From Stichopus chloronotus (taxonomy: Eukaryota > Echinodermata > Holothuroidea > Aspidochirotida > Stichopodidae): a DNA stretch of 64,000 nt. The position numbers and the translations under genes were made by a program. Position 1 is the stretch's first letter. Every line of letters starts with the position of its first letter. The DNA is taken from assembly GCA_021234535.1 (NCBI GenBank), contig CM037842.1, positions 10,684,396 through 10,748,395 on the forward strand. The letters run 5' to 3'. The notes under the pieces were generated by a model. The model did no database searches, was not told the DNA's origin, and saw only the letters and a program-made list of their open reading frames with translations. Positions 26,101 to 38,100 of the stretch are shown here, one piece after another.

Positions 26101-29100
26101 GGAGCGTCATCAGTAGTATGCCTTTAAATATTTTATATTTGTGGCGTGGGTGTCTCAGGCTTTAATGCGCTAATAGTCGCATTCGTCACTGGTGCGCTAT
26201 TAAGATTGTCATTGTATCGTTGCGTTAGATAGTGAACCAGCGCCCACCCCCACCTTCACATTGTGAAAATAAACCCTGATTCCCCTTTAACATGGTAATT
26301 GTTGCTATTGCAACCTTGAAAGCCATATTACCCTCTAATCACCAAGCAACTACAATATCTCAACCTATTCAGTACATGTGTAGGGATGGGATAATTATCT
26401 ACGTAAGCATGAAGATGTCAAGTCAGTGATGATCTGCTTTACTAGGGGCTTCTCAATTTTCATAAAGCCTACTTAATTCGACTGTTTGAAGCCCACTGAG
26501 GATTGGTGCTAAATGTTGTTTTGTCCTTGACTGTGGAAGACATATGATGATGGGCGTCAATCCGGGGGGGGGGGGGGACTGGGACACCTCCAGCACATTT
26601 TGTAGGAGAGGGACATAATATCAAATGTCCCCAAACACATTTTATATTGAGGAATGTTTTGGCTCATTTTTTGAATGATAGTGGGACAATGTAACAAATA
26701 TCTCCCACAGATTTGGTGGGTGACTGATGTATCCACTAGCAGCGAAACCATGCAGTTTAGGTGTTTATGCACCAAGGTTAGGCTCATCTACATATCCCAA
26801 ATGCCAACATCCACCCTCTTCACGTGCATTTTTTTGTCGTGTTGTGTCAATGGACAAAAGACGGTAAAGATTGACTTACGTTCCTCCCCATAAACACAAA
26901 ACCAAAATTTAAAGAATACCGGAAGAAAGAAAACCTAGTTAAAAGTTATGTTTGTGAACGTGTATTTCAATGAACTGTCGATATATTCTCTCTCGATATT
27001 TCACTCTAGCACATTTTATGACGTTGAGAGATGACAAGTATTGTACCAATTGGCAATTGAAACTGAATAATTGAAATTGGTTCGGTGGTGGGGACACCTC
27101 TTCCCTTACAACCCTCTCACAGATCTAGACCTACCATCAATCTTCTCATAATTCCCCACCTATTAAAGTGATTGCGTGCGTAGGCAAAAAGTAAAAACAT
27201 TGAAATTTCATCTCCAAAAGTTTGGTAAGGCTTTTAATTACACCATTTAGACAATCTGGGAAAATAAATAGGTTTCAGTTGGTTCATTTTGCCATACGAT
27301 TTCAAATTCTTCTAACATAAGGACAAAAAGAGTAGAATACGATAATGTAGTGGTTGACAGTTTTCATTCAAATCAACGGTGTGCTTCTCTGAGCAAGCCA
27401 ATGGGAAGTATACTAGTATTGAATAGTCAGTTAACAACTCAGGATAACTGACGCCGCGGGAAAGGTTGTGTTCAGTTCGTAGGTTATTTGTAAATACAGT
27501 GTTTCCTTTCACCAAATACTACAATTCCCGATACCTACCAAGGAGCGAAGGCTTGAGAACTCTGTTGCATATTCATTATGTAGACGGTTATAGTAAGAAC
27601 CGTTAGTTTTCAAATATGATTTCTGTTTTTTGCTGTTTTATGCCAATCTTGTTGCTTTCGAGGTAGTTACTGCCATTTTGCTTCGTTGAAAGATATAGTC
27701 CGTTCATGTACAACCTCGCGTGTAAATTTAAATATAAAGAAAAAGTTAAGATTAAACATAATCCTATCTATTTGGTTTTTCAGTACGCACGCAATCACCC
27801 TAAGATGATACTGCATGACATCTTTTTCAATGTGACTGTCATTTTCAACCGTTGGGGGCCCCCCCCCCCCCCCCCCAAAAAAAAGAACGAATTCTACTTT
27901 GTCATGAAATCATTGATGGTTCTAGCATGCCAAAAAGCACCTGTAATAAGAGCAAAATTATTAGAATAACTTTTGCAACCATACTGTCTCGGGGAAAAAG
28001 ATGACTGCAATAGATACAAGATATTGCACAAGATTTCCTTAGGTCCCTAGTTGAAAACAAACTGTTATCGTTGGAAATTAAAAACTCTTCTCATTGAACA
28101 GATTTTAGAAAATTACGCTAACATACATATTCTAGATACGAGCAATCCAAGTAAGTAATATTTTTACATAGAAAGATTTTTAACTGAGATTTTGCAGACA
28201 TGAGAGCCCTATTTCAAGGCTGGGTACGTAAGTATAGGAACCCCCAGGGGGGGGGGGTTGTAAAGCACAAAATTTTCGGCTACACTCTGCGCCAAATGGT
28301 GGTGGCGCCCGCAGAGATAGTCCTGCCCACAATGCGCGAAGAAATCCCTCCTATCTCTCCTGGATAGACGCTATCGACTATAGACGCTGTGATATCGATG
28401 ACGTATAAGCAAAATATGCCCACAATCATCAGACCTTAGCAATTTCTGTTTTCATTCTATTCTTTATATCTTCTGCCGAACCGATGAAATTTTTTCGGTT
28501 TGCTTTTACTTTTCGCTGTTGGTTTTGAACCACTCTCCATGAAACGTTTTCTGCAAATTCCTGTATATGTACTTTTTATAGAAACGTTAACTCATCGTAG
28601 CCCTTTGCTTAGATAGCAATTGGTAACAAACACATTCGGGCAAAAATCTCCCCACCCCCAAAAAATAAAAGAAAAAAGTTTCCAGGAGTTCCTGCGCCAT
28701 GCGCTCAGCCCCAAATATTTGCAAAGTACTCGAAGAAAATGAAAGAGGATGCGTAATTCATTATGATTCTTGAACCACCTGCACCACAATCTGATATGTG
28801 TTTACCGTACCACTTTCCATAGATTGACTTCTTTGTAACATTAATGAGAATTGCAGACACGATATCCCTATTTGGGATCCCTATGGGTATATGCAGCTTA
28901 GGACGGTCGGGAAATGCCATTCTCGGCCATCTGGGAGGTTTGAAAAGTCCACAATTTTCTTTTACGCTTTGGGCCAACCAATGGCGGCGCTCCGCTGAGA
29001 TAGTCCTATCACACATGTCCTCAGGCCAGGTCCCTACCCCTCCTAAAAACCCTGGATAGGCGCTTAATACGTGATATCGATGACGTATAAGCAAAAAAAA

Positions 29101-32100
29101 AAAAAAAACGATATGCCTCCAATAATAAGATCCGGGGGTGCTATGTTAATGTTTGTTAGCACTCTTTTCATGTTCATCTTTTTCCTAACCGACGAACGGT
29201 TTCTTATTTTTTTTTAAATTTTGCTGACTGTTTTGAACCACTCTACATTGGACTTTTTCTGGAAATTCACATTTATGTATATTTCATAGACAAAGTATGT
29301 CATTGTAGCATTCCGCTTTCATAGTTATCGTGCTCATTAATTAGTGACAAAGACATTCGGACAAAAACCTCACCTACCCCCCCCCCCCCTGTTACAGAAA
29401 ATGAATAAAAAATCAGGAATCCCTTTGCGCTCAGCCCCAAATATTTCCAAAGTACTAAAAGAAAATGAAAGAGGATGCGTAATTCATTATGATTCTTGTA
29501 GCACCTCAACCCCATCTGATATGTATTTACCGTACCGTTTTTCATAGACTGACCTTTGTTTACATGAATTAAAGGATTGCAGACATGATATACCTATTTC
29601 AAGCATCGTTATAAGCAGCTTAGGAGGGTCGAATAATGCCATTATCCACCATTTTGGAGGTTTGGAAAGCCACAAATTGTCTGGTACGCTTCGGGCCAAC
29701 TGATGTTGGCGCTCCGCTGAGATAGTCCTGTCACACATGCTCTGAGGCTGGCACCTCCATCTCTGGTTAAAAACACTTATCACGCTCTCATGAATTTTCC
29801 TCTTACAGACTTTGATAATATATGTGTCTTCAATCACTAGACCCTGGCGGCCGAGATTGTGATCATATTGATGATTTGTCTTCGCATAGGCTTATGCAGT
29901 GTCTGACCAGTTTTGCACTTTCAGTACCAGAAACAGAATCAGTCGAAGATACAGAATCCTTCATCCAAATGGTCACAATTCTGCAATACCTCATAGCTTC
30001 CTGGCTTTTCTTCTGATCAAGTTAATGGACGTTACCCCAGACCCCAAAGGAAACACTTTTGGATGTTGTCCAATATACCCAAAGCCATCAAAAAGTGCAG
30101 CGCGTCGACCCCTGCTAGGGCAGCCTTAATCATTCAAATCTGTCAGTCAACTTACACATACCCCCCACATTTCCATTTGGATTGACGCCCTGGCATATAA
30201 AAGAGGTAAATAATCATTATGGGCGTCAAGACTATATAGAAGACTTACACTGACCGCCCGTGTATGTAAATGAAGGAAGGATATTGTGATAAGACAAGGG
30301 GCTATTAAAAGCTACACTCTTCTCCTCAAAATGACAATTCTGACGGTCTCATTTCCCTAATTCGTACTATGTAAGAAAAGAACACATTGTCAGTGTTTTC
30401 ACTTGTAATATGAAATATAATAGAAACGGTACCGTTATTTGCTGAATCACTGTCTTGCAATTGCTTGATCTCCTCTTCATTCAGGGTCAGGCCATACTGG
30501 ACAAACTTATCCCAATCTGATGCTCTATTCTCAGACACTTCTGTAAATATATGTTGTAACTCTGTGTGGAAATAACATGACAGAAGCAAAAACAACGGAG
30601 TGTTTTTTTTTTTTTTTTAATTTTGATCATGTAAGCAATTTAAACAAAATATTCACCTTTTTCAACATATTTTATAACCTCTTCTTTCGCTCTTAAGAGA
30701 TTTGCTTCATCTAAATTTTTGCATAACTTCCATCTGGACTCTACTGTATCTTGGAGGAAGTCCTTCTGTATCATCAGACTGAAAAGTTTTGCCGGATAAT
30801 GTTCTGAACCTTTTTCTTTGCTGTAATCAGTGATGATGTAAGCCCCAATTAGGCGATTACTGCCAATGTCTCCGATGAATTTTGCACAATTTGATAAGAC
30901 CAATAAAAAGTCCTGACTGAAAAAAAAATATTGAAAGCATATATTAAGTTGTAAATATTAAGGTCATATTAGTGTAGAACTGCAGTGTGTTCGGCTACGT
31001 AAGATATGAAACCGTGTTTACATATATGTATTCTCAACATTTGCGCCTGTCATTGTTGACAGCATTTGTATACCCATTGCTGGTGAAAAAAAAAAAAACA
31101 AGTGAAACAAGTTGTGTCATAAAGAAATGGTTGTAGTAGGGATAAATGTTCTCCTGAGGTAGATAGAAAGGTATTTCGACGTTGGAACGAAGCACAAATG
31201 AATTTCCTATCATTTACATATTCCACCCAATAACAACTTTCCTCTGAGGAATGCAAATTTCAGTAAAGTTTCGATCGATATGATCTTTAATGTTTGATGC
31301 TCTAGCATTCAATTAAAGAGCCATTCACGATATAGCAAATTAGGTTTAAATTAAATAGACAGGTAGATCTAAAGCATGCAGTATATAAAAAATTCAGATG
31401 AAAGTGTCTTGTATCCTTCGTGGTTCAACATACGTGATTATGATCAGACAAAGGGAAAACCGACATGACCGTCCTTCTATATTATCAATGTTTACCAAAC
31501 TATCGCGTAAGGATACCTTCAATGACTAAAAAAAGAAATGAACCTTTGATCTCTACTGAAACTCCGTTACTATTTTCCTCCTTTTGTATCGTACACCTTT
31601 TTTTCCCAACATGATTCCCCCAATGCCCAGTATACATAGGGTTTCTTTTATTTTATAATGTTAATTGACTTCATACAAATTTCTACACCCATACCCACCA
31701 TGTCAATTACTCGGCTGCAGTCACCTCTTTCATCTTTGTGAGTGATGTCTTTAAAACTGACGTCCAATGATAAGAGACTCATCAATACATTCAAAAGCAA
31801 AATAACTGTACCAATTTTACCTTGTGCACATTAATGTTTGGAATGTGAAAGAATTTGATTACCTTTTGCCTGAGTTGGTATTAAAAAAATATTATTTATT
31901 ACATGTTTCCAGATTAAAGTGCAACGTTTGAGTGTATAAAGCGAATAAAATGTGTTTAACATCATGTATGAAACAAAATATGTATTTTTTATGTAATCTT
32001 TCAACTAGTTTTGAGTTTCTTTTTTATCAATGTAAACGTAAACGATATTATCAGAATTGATTTATCTTACACATCCATACACTGTGAACTTGTGATATCT

Positions 32101-35100
32101 ATTGGTGAAAATTTAGTGGAAATGATGTACGTCGTTCACAATTGACTAATTATTACTGTTCATAGGTCAATAATTAAATGCAGCATTTATTAATCTCTAA
32201 TGACATATTGTGTTGACAACCACAATTTATGTTATCTGTGTGTTACTACCGTTATTTCACCAGGCATCTGGGGAATATAATACTGTCTGCTCTTTCCGAT
32301 ATGCATGACTGTCGTGACACTATTAAGAACTGTACACGGGGTACAATAGTAAAATGAGATTAAAACGTATTGCACTTAACATCGATTTTTTATGCTTTTG
32401 ACTTTAAAAAAAAAAAAAACGCAGCTAAAATACTGATTGTAAATCACAATCGATTTTCAGCTCAAAAAAAAAAAAAAAAAAACTGTAAAAGCAATGTTTT
32501 GATGACTGAAGTACCAGTAAATGGACTGAGGTGCGATGAAGCGGAAACAAAAGTATTCATGGTACATAAAAGTTTTCCACTTGAGAAAATAAAATTGCAT
32601 CTGGATTACCTGATTGAGGCGCTTTCGTCAATGACTGTAAAGAAATATAACGAAGTTAAGGATCATCGTTAATTGTTAGAAAGAGATAGCTAGCTACCTG
32701 CTAATCACATTCGTTCAACTAGTTTCCCTGACGATACTAATACACTTGAGCTGGAGGAAGACATACATGGAATATCTTCCACTCAGGTGCTTTATAAACA
32801 TTATCTTCGTTCATATGCAAAATCATAATGATTACATCGATTTCTAACTCATCATGTATGGCTACATTTTATGTTATATTGAAGGCACAACTGTGTACAT
32901 GTATCACAAATATTGCCTTTCGATACCTAATTTAGTGTGATTTTGTAATAACATTTTGGAAGCTATCAAACTTTTTAGAACCTAATGCGATCTATAAAAT
33001 GTGGAATCCGGTGACCTACGCTATATTATAGATAACTTACAACAAGTTAACAATTTTGATAACGGCACACTTGCGTGTGTATTTTTTTATCACTCTAAAA
33101 CTTATTACCAGATTAATCATTACATTATTTTAGTTAAATTTAATCACTGTGTTATCCTGTTCACTCCTTACAAATCGCAAAAACATACGCCATTTGTAAC
33201 AACCACATTTCAGACTATAAATATGTAAATGCAAAAATTCTTGAACAGTTTGATTTTTTCCTCTACAGATTACCAAACTGTGACAAAATATATATTTTTT
33301 TTATCATATTTTACCAATGATACAAATATCTTCTAGGTGTAATTTAAAGTTACCAATCTTATCAGCAACATTATTCTTGTACTTACAAATTTGTCATGGT
33401 CTCGTAATAAAATTAATCGTAACGTAGTTAGGTCTTATTTCCATGTTTTTGCACCATAATTTCCATGAAACTACCGCAATTAACAGATAAATTTAGGTAC
33501 ACATTGTATTATATTTTTAGACCCTACAATATTCATAGTGATTACATCGACCACGATACTCTCATGGATTCATGGATTCCTCATAACGACCACATTTCAA
33601 GGGGGAAAATGGAATTAAATCACTGTCATGTATTTCTGAATTAATCTATATCTTACTTAGTGGTTACAATAGCTTACAGTACTTCTCTCAGTATTGATAT
33701 TGCTCAGCTTTACAATCAACACATGCTTCAATCAACATATCCAACTTGCAAATGTCCATGTCAGGTATCATATATCTTAAATCCTATATTTAATAGTATT
33801 TGGTCTCAGAATCATTCAATAAGAACCGTTTATAAAAAAAAACATGCCAGTTTTTTTTTATTTTGCAATTGGCGAAGGAAGTCTAACTTTTAATCGTTCA
33901 ACTCACCGTTTACATTCAAAATAGTAGATCTTTCAAAGAAATATGAATCAATCCTGAATAAATTGAATTAGCTTCTCTTTCTCCTTTTTATTGCTTGTTC
34001 GAATGTTTCTCTTTCGCTTTATGCTTCAATTGTCCTACTTATCTGTATTTACTATCTCACTGTGAATGTCTATATTATGCTAAGTATATGTATATTTCAT
34101 TATAAATCATACTACATATTATGTTTGACATTAAAGTAGCTGCACACGTATCGTGCATTACCTTACCTTCAGAATATTTCTCGGGTTTTGCTTGAGACGT
34201 AATTTCATTAAAGAGTGCATGTTTCTCATTTATCACTTTCTGAAGGATGTCTTTGGAAACTTCCTGATCCTCGCCATATCCAGCTTTCCACATATCAAAA
34301 ACTCGTTTTATCGCTTCTGAAATATAATTGTTTACAGCGTTTTAAATCATGTGTTGTTTTATATCTAGTCCCTCAAGAAATGCAATAGTCGTATACTTTT
34401 ACCAAGACCTGAAAATATGTCCAAGGGGGACGATAATTAGGAAACCCTAAACACCCATTGTAAAATGTGTTTATACAATTGATTAATACGAAATGGAGAG
34501 AATATTTAGTCCGTTGTGGCATCACAAACTAAGTATCCAGAATGCTATATACCACTAACATATAGATATTTCTTAAGAAATGTCATTCACAAAAAAAAAA
34601 CAAAAACGTTTACCCGAACATGGTATTAAATACTATTGCAGAGAAACAAAATCCTACTTTCATGAGACTTCAACTTATTCCAGCAGCTATCTAAATAAAC
34701 CTTCTTTTAACCTCAATAGAGGTTCTATGCCATAGTTTAAACTATCATTTGACAGATTTGCTTGATTGTAAAAAGTTCGGTACTATTTATCAATAATTTC
34801 AAGTTTAAAATACATAAATGATACCAACAATATGACGAACCGTCACTTCTTATGTTGCAGACATAATTGCAAAACCTAAAATATCAGAGATATAGGGTCG
34901 ATTTTTAGGTTTGTTTTACAGTTTGAGTAACACTTACCATTCTTGTCATCAAAGCACATGATAATCTTCATAACTTTTTCTTTTGAGATGTCAAGGATCT
35001 CCACTGCAAATATCTCCCACTCTAAATCCAATTCTTCACAAAGAGTGTTGCAGTACTTGCCCATATCAGCTGGTTGGAATAAACAATGTTTTCCTTGTTA

Positions 35101-38100
35101 TCAATACATTTACATTTGCTCTACTTGTATCAACAAATGTCTGATAGTAAATATTGGTGGGTCTCAAATCTGTGAATCAATATTGACAATAATTTCAATA
35201 AATATGGCAACGCAAGTGTTTTGCACGTAGCTTTTTCTTTTATATATCACTAAAGCAAAATCGATAGGATTTTTCTTAAATTTACATACAATCACGTGCA
35301 GAGTGGCTTCCCAACATCTATACGGTTTAACGGTCTCATTTGCTTTATTTACATTCAGTATTTGAATGAATACACCATAAGAACAGCTTGACAAAATATT
35401 CATCTTACTTTACAGTGACATATTATTACAGTTAAACATAGTCGTCTGCATTTTCAAAGGGTTGATATTAACTTCCAAGCTTTAACTCTTATATAATATA
35501 AATTAAGTAATGCAATTTATCTTCGTGCATTGCTTTCCAACTATTACTGTTTTTTTTTCTTTCCCAGAGGATGGCAAGAACGTTTACAACAAAGAACCAG
35601 TACTTACATTCATCCTTTTCTTCTAACCTATCGTTTTCTGGCTCCGTTCTTGTGGGATTAGTAAATTAAAGTAGTAAATTTAGTAAAAATTAAGTAGTAA
35701 AAAACAGAGCAGAAATTACGGAAATAAAGACTATAACAGTTAAGCACACCCTTATTTAATACACAATATCTTTGAATGTTCTATTCTGGGGAGGGTTCTC
35801 AAAGATATAAAATAGTGCATACCACGGTATATTTTCAATCCTGTTCTTTTTTTAAGCTATACTCATTCAACGTGAAGAGAATATTTGTATGAATCATCAG
35901 AATTGAAGATTATTTAACTTACTTGAGGAGACTGGTTGTTTCTTCTTTTTCACTTGCCTCAACTAAGATATAGAAAGTTTATTTTTAAACTTGACTGATG
36001 ATCTCAAAAAAATACATCAATAATTCAGGTCAATTTAAACATGAATTACTTGTAAACTGTGTATTATTTTCAATGCACGGAACAATGCAAATTTTCAGAA
36101 AGATTACCACAACCCATTGAATTTAACCTTTTCTGTGAATGAATGTCCAAGGAACGTGACGTTATCGGCGCATCTCTTGAGGTGTACAGCGGTGCTAAGT
36201 ATCGGAGTCTTGTGGGGCCCATAATCACTTACATGTCAGCTACAATTATGGGTTTAAGCGGAGGGCATCGGCTAATTTGTGGTCTGACAGATAGTCATTT
36301 ACCCACGTTCTGATGGGTTGATACGACACGGTATACCAATCATAATTTATATGGATTATACCTTGCTATAGGAAACTTTGGCAATGTAAGAGAAGTGGTG
36401 GACAGAACATAGCAATATACCCATAGCTTTTGGATGATTCTCAAATGTTGTTAATCATCACATTCATGCTGGCTGGAACTGTGGGAAGACTATTCAAGGG
36501 GAACATGATCATTGGTTTACACGGACAATACAAGAACATTTTTAAATAGCAGTAAACAAACTCCCAACTCGGTAGGGGCAAAGGAGGGCAATGCAGTTAT
36601 TTCTTAATAACTCATTTTTATTACGCATGTTTTCTCTTTTAACAATATGTTTGTCCTCCAGTGAATGGAAGGTGGTTGATACGATAGTGAAGGAATGTAT
36701 ATAACGCTCACTTTCACAGACTTTTCTACAACTGAACGTGAAAGGAAAATTAACCCATACAAAAGTTTTCTATAGAAATCTGTAATAAGAAATCGGAGAA
36801 AGTATGTAAGATTTTCTATACAATTACAATGCAAACTTATGCAAGTTATTTGTTTACTTTGATACACACTAGTTTGAAATATCCTGATACTTGTAAAGTA
36901 TAAAAAGGGAGATTTGTAAGACTTAGCTGATGCCTCGGAATACGGTTGAGGTGACTGCTTCTTCCTTTTAAAGTGTTATGAAAGTTATTTGAAAACGAGG
37001 GCACTCTATATGGAGAGGTGTTTCATCTGCAATACTGCACTGTATAGAGATTGCATAAAAATTGCTTGGTAAAGGAGGTTCTCTGGAAACTGCCATGCAT
37101 CGTTGAGATTCTATGTACCTCGGGATACCAAAGTTTCAAGGTTATCGATCTATGACTTGAAAGTTACAATATATATAGAGGATTTACTTATGAAGAGCTT
37201 CTAATGTTCCAAATGTGCATTTCTAGCAACAGATCGATCTCGCAATATCTGATGCCCTTTAAATGCGTTCAGACTTTCCAAATCTGGTGACCCCAAATGA
37301 CATTTGACCTCATAACAAATTACAGGCATGATCTACTGACAGCAGTGAAGATGTTCACGAAGTTTGAAGTTTAACAACTTTACGAACTTGACATACCACT
37401 TCTGAAATGTAAACATGGTTTCTATCTATGACATCAAATGACCTTAAGTGACGTCTTATATCACAAATTAAAAAAAATGAAGGATTTCTTTCGTCCTAGA
37501 TACCATTTTCGTAGTTTGACGTTGGAGCAAAAGATTCATTTAAAAATGCTTGCTTACAATGGTGTTCATTTTCATCAGTTAGGACTTCAAATAACCATTG
37601 GTTTCTCTGACTTCCAAAAAAACAATCCCCTACCGATTATCTACTTTTACACCAAATCTGAAGTTCAAGCACCTACTCCCCCTCATACATAAATATACTT
37701 ACTGACACATATCATCACCATTGCACAGATTTCGATTTTTGTCTAGGAATTATAAATTAAATTTACAAAATCGAAATTGAAAGTTCTGTAAATGTTAAAG
37801 TGTATAAAATAAATGCAGATAAATGAAAAATAAAAATTGCGGGCGTGATATTTCCTACTCTTCTGTGTCATAAAATGATAAATAACGTAAAAATATGACG
37901 ATTATTCACTTTAATGTCAGAATTCGTTCTAAACAAGTTTGTGTGATGTAGAAACTGGTTGCAGTGATGCAATCAAACTTAACTTAGGCTACAATCTTCT
38001 AATCTAACAAGCAGTAACGTAAAACAAAAGCAGTATAAAATGACTGTAGGATCGGATTGAGCTTTCATCGGGGGTTGCTACGGTAACGCATATGTCCTAT

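Larger units (their letters stand above)
24044..26290. mobile_element. TTAA-flanked non-autonomous transposon (Kolobok/T2-MITE-like)
   Basis: Both ends show TTAA (24,044-24,047 and 26,287-26,290) next to inverted termini AGGGGAAATCAGGGTTT and AAACCCTGATTCCCCT (one-base difference in the A run). TTAA duplication with a TTAAAGGRR terminus is the signature I recall for T2-family MITEs and Kolobok transposons; piggyBac also uses TTAA. The 2.24-kb interior has no recognisable transposase, so it is non-autonomous. It contains two direct copies of a ~360-bp segment (24,645-25,012 and 25,850-26,208). It sits in the last intron of receptor B. Confidence 0.75.

Noticed and set aside
26563..26577. Long G run and other homopolymers (2,957; 27,860; 29,380; 40,310)
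   Set aside because: They are simple low-complexity runs, prone to sequencing error, and carry no functional signal by themselves.
28705..29094. 129-codon frame with a counterpart at 29,487-29,837
   Set aside because: Both fall in the tandem array, and the shared reading follows from DNA repeat identity. Indels between units break the frame.
30640..30657. Extension of exon 14 reading beyond its donor
   Set aside because: The GTGAAT donor keeps phase with exon 15, and the extra residues (EYFV) run straight into a stop.
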